Shown here piece by piece: positions 6,111 to 7,005 of a DNA stretch of 7,005 nt. Position 1 is the stretch's first letter; each line of letters opens with the position of its first letter. Source of the DNA: an uncultured Lachnospiraceae bacterium (GTDB lineage: Bacteria > Bacillota_A > Clostridia > Lachnospirales > Lachnospiraceae); the NCBI GenBank assembly GCA_902766415.1, contig CACXDR010000326.1:1-7005 (forward strand), written 5' to 3'. Position numbers and translations under genes: made by a program. Below the pieces are notes generated by a model. That model was not told the origin of the DNA. It did not search any database and saw nothing but the letters and a program-made list of their open reading frames with translations.

Positions 6111-6123
6111 AAGTACTGTGCTT
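6111..6123 (-). repeat. Right inverted repeat of switch (IRR)
   Basis: AAGTACTGTGCTT on the plus strand is the exact reverse complement of 5765-5777. Flanking arms CCCCATTAGCAATAAG on the left and, read inward from the right, CCCCTTTTTCATTAAG agree at 12 of 16 positions. The spacer between them is TACTGTG. The asymmetric spacer gives the site polarity, so two oppositely oriented copies would recombine by inversion rather than deletion. Confidence 0.85.
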
Positions 6124-6234
6124 AATGAAAAAGGGGTCAGCGGGGCTTTTTCTTATGTCTCCTCCTTTCTCTCCTGTCTTTTCCCGTTCATCCCCGCATT
6201 TTCCCCAGTCTTTCAGTACATTTACGCCTTTATC

Positions 6235-6249
6235 ATTAAGTAATGAACT
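6235..6249 (+). repeat. 15-bp inverted repeat, intergenic copy
   Basis: ATTAAGTAATGAACT is the exact reverse complement of 6401-6415 inside the recombinase gene, where it encodes LSNEL. The copies are 151 bp apart. The intergenic copy also overlaps a 14-bp palindrome (TCATTA AG TAATGA, 6233-6246). Confidence 0.6.
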
Positions 6250-6285
6250 AAACGAACCGGCATTGCCCAAAAAAATAAGTATAAA

Positions 6286-7005
6286 TCAGACTTTTTCGGG
6301 TGCTTCCTTCAGGGAGGCGCTTTTTTTGTTTCCGGGCCTCCTTCGCCGATGCGCGTGACGCCTTGCTTTTTTCTCCATGCTCAGCTTAAGGTTTGCCTGA
6401 AGTTCATTACTTAATCGGAACTGATCCATGCCCTGTCCGATCATTTCCATCTGACGGCGTTTTGCTTCCATGGAAGGATGCACATACCGCCGCAGCGTCA
6501 TGGTGATGTCGGAATGGCCCAGGATCTCGGAAAGCGACTTCGCGTCCATCCCGTGCTCCACGCAGTACGTAGCGAAGGTATGCCTTAACGCGTGGTAGTT
6601 GTACGCCGGAAGCCCGAGCCGCATAAGCACCTGGCTGTACCAGTAATAGTAGTTCCTCGGTTCCCTGTAGAGCCGCGTGCCGGTCAGGACATAATCCTCC
6701 GGGGCTGCACGGTACTTCGCGAGGATCGCCACAAGCCCCGCCGGTAGCGGGATGTCCCTCTTTGAGGAGGCGCTTTTCGGATCTGCGATGATGACCCGCG
6801 TCCTTGGAACATCGTCCCCCAGCCTGCTCCTGTGCTTTCTTTCCGTCTCCTCATGCGTCACGTTCTGGATCCTTGAAAGCGTACGGCGCACATGAAGCAC
6901 CCCGGCTTCAAAATCTACGTCCTCCCACTTCAAGCCGCAGACCTCCCCGATGCGAAGTCCCGCGTAAAGACTTAAAAACACACCTGTGCACGCGGGATCA
7001 TAGCA
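6286..7005 (-). CDS. Tyrosine recombinase/integrase, C-terminal catalytic part (5' end outside window)
   Basis: The frame is open to the right edge, leaving 239 residues. All catalytic positions of the tyrosine recombinase family are visible, numbering from the first in-window residue: Arg18 in AGLRIGEVCGLKW, Lys77 in DPKSASSKRDIPLP, His138 and Arg141 in HALRHTFA, His164 in LGHSDI, and nucleophile Tyr174 in LRRYVHPS. The enzyme is therefore likely active. It cuts and rejoins DNA at paired sites with a short spacer. The arm- and core-binding N-terminal domains are not visible. The C-terminal tail beyond the Tyr is long (about 65 residues) and ends in a very basic stretch (KKARRHAHRRRR, 212-223). 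No excisionase, transposon or phage genes are seen nearby. Its closeness to an inverted-repeat-bounded promoter suggests an invertase acting on 5765-6123. An integrase of a mobile element remains possible. Confidence 0.93.
   Translation of the reverse strand, partial: CYDPACTGVFLSLYAGLRIGEVCGLKWEDVDFEAGVLHVRRTLSRIQNVTHEETERKHRSRLGDDVPRTRVIIADPKSASSKRDIPLPAGLVAILAKYRAAPEDYVLTGTRLYREPRNYYYWYSQVLMRLGLPAYNYHALRHTFATYCVEHGMDAKSLSEILGHSDITMTLRRYVHPSMEAKRRQMEMIGQGMDQFRLSNELQANLKLSMEKKARRHAHRRRRPGNKKSASLKEAPEKV
6300..6327 (+). terminator. Rightward intrinsic terminator within the 3' end of the recombinase gene
   Basis: On the plus strand GTGCTTCC (6300-6307) pairs with GGAGGCGC (6313-6320), two of the pairs being G-U, around a five-base loop. 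Seven T follow (6321-6327). It faces the rightward promoter at 6042-6070 and would stop that transcript after about 250 nt, before it covers more than the last 40 bases or so of the recombinase gene. It is embedded in the codons of the recombinase tail. Confidence 0.65.
6401..6415 (-). repeat. 15-bp inverted repeat, copy within recombinase gene
   Basis: This is the partner of 6235-6249. It lies about 24 codons after the catalytic Tyr codon, at the junction between the conserved catalytic domain and the variable basic tail. Confidence 0.6.

Larger units (their letters stand above)
5765..6123. promoter_or_regulatory. Predicted invertible promoter element (phase switch, OFF orientation)
   Basis: The 359-bp segment is bounded by a perfect 13-bp inverted repeat and lies between a tyrosine recombinase gene and a surface operon. 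It carries a near-consensus promoter pointing away from the operon and a terminator pointing toward it. If inverted, the promoter at 6042-6070 would read left through the repeat into the operon. The transcript would start about 91 nt before the ATG at 5720 and meet no terminator on the way. The size and arrangement resemble E. coli fimS (about 314 bp, 9-bp repeats) and recombinase-controlled switches of Clostridioides difficile. What is seen is the repeat, the promoter and the neighbours. Inversion itself is inferred. Confidence 0.8.
5721..6285. other. Intergenic control region between recombinase and matrix operon
   Basis: These 565 bp hold no convincing gene. They are clearly AT-richer than the coding DNA. 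From left to right they contain the ribosome site of the LPDTG gene, the left 13-bp inverted repeat, a leftward terminator, three GGGGTAA-type motifs, an AT-rich dyad, a rightward promoter, a fourth GGGGTAA motif, the right inverted repeat, then pyrimidine-rich DNA and one half of a 15-bp inverted repeat. Short frames here (minus 5611-5958, plus 6125-6358) lack ribosome sites and family resemblance. Confidence 0.8.

Noticed and set aside
6127..6152. GAAAAAG...CTTTTTC hairpin as a rightward terminator just past the right repeat
   Set aside because: Only seven mostly A-T pairs close a 12-base G-rich loop, so it is too weak to call. The hairpin at 6300-6327 is much stronger.
6125..6358. Plus-strand frame of 77 codons downstream of the rightward promoter
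   Set aside because: It would be transcribed in the drawn orientation, but it has no Shine-Dalgarno site, is low in complexity (Ser/Pro/Phe), and is cut by the terminator at 6300-6327.
5765..7005. End of an integrated mobile element (att site plus integrase)
   Set aside because: No excisionase, tRNA, transposition or phage gene is seen, and the repeat pair is inverted and only 333 bp apart, which fits a switch better. It cannot be excluded because the right side is cut off.

Overview
The window looks like chromosomal DNA of a Gram-positive member of the Clostridia, most likely a gut Lachnospiraceae-type Firmicute. The reasons are Shine-Dalgarno sites of AGGAGG type, SipW-type signal peptides, an LPXTG-type sorting signal, InlB-type repeats and GC-rich coding DNA. 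The species call is inference. All genes lie on the minus strand, so they read from right to left.

Right end (6286-7005): the C-terminal catalytic part of a tyrosine recombinase, running off the window. Next (5721-6285) comes 565 bp without a convincing gene, and this holds the main discovery. A perfect 13-bp inverted repeat (5765-5777 and 6111-6123) bounds a 359-bp segment. Inside it is a near-consensus sigma-A promoter (TTGACT, 17 bp, TATAGT; 6042-6070) that points right, away from the downstream operon. It also holds an intrinsic terminator (5782-5815) that points left, toward the operon. Inverting the segment would aim the promoter at the operon, with a leader of about 90 nt, and remove the terminator from its path. 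I read this as a fimS-like phase-variation switch caught in the OFF orientation, with the adjacent recombinase as its likely invertase.

Left of the switch (1-5720) is a compact six-gene surface or matrix operon. Its order is an LPDTG-anchored secreted protein, a SipW/ER-type signal peptidase I (ATGA overlap with the first gene), three exported proteins with SipW-dependent-type signal peptides (268, 225 and 183 aa; TasA/CalY-like), and a large secreted protein with InlB-type repeats cut by the left edge. The model is that the peptidase matures the three fibre-type subunits, the LPDTG protein is tied to the wall, and the last protein is an adhesin or outermost component. The whole set would be switched on or off by DNA inversion.

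Other structure: four GGGGTAA motifs in the invertible segment, dyads around the crossover sites and the promoter, a strong rightward terminator inside the 3' end of the recombinase gene, a 15-bp inverted repeat linking the recombinase 3' end to the intergenic DNA, 30-bp tandem repeats, and an AT-rich patch in the otherwise GC-rich adhesin gene.
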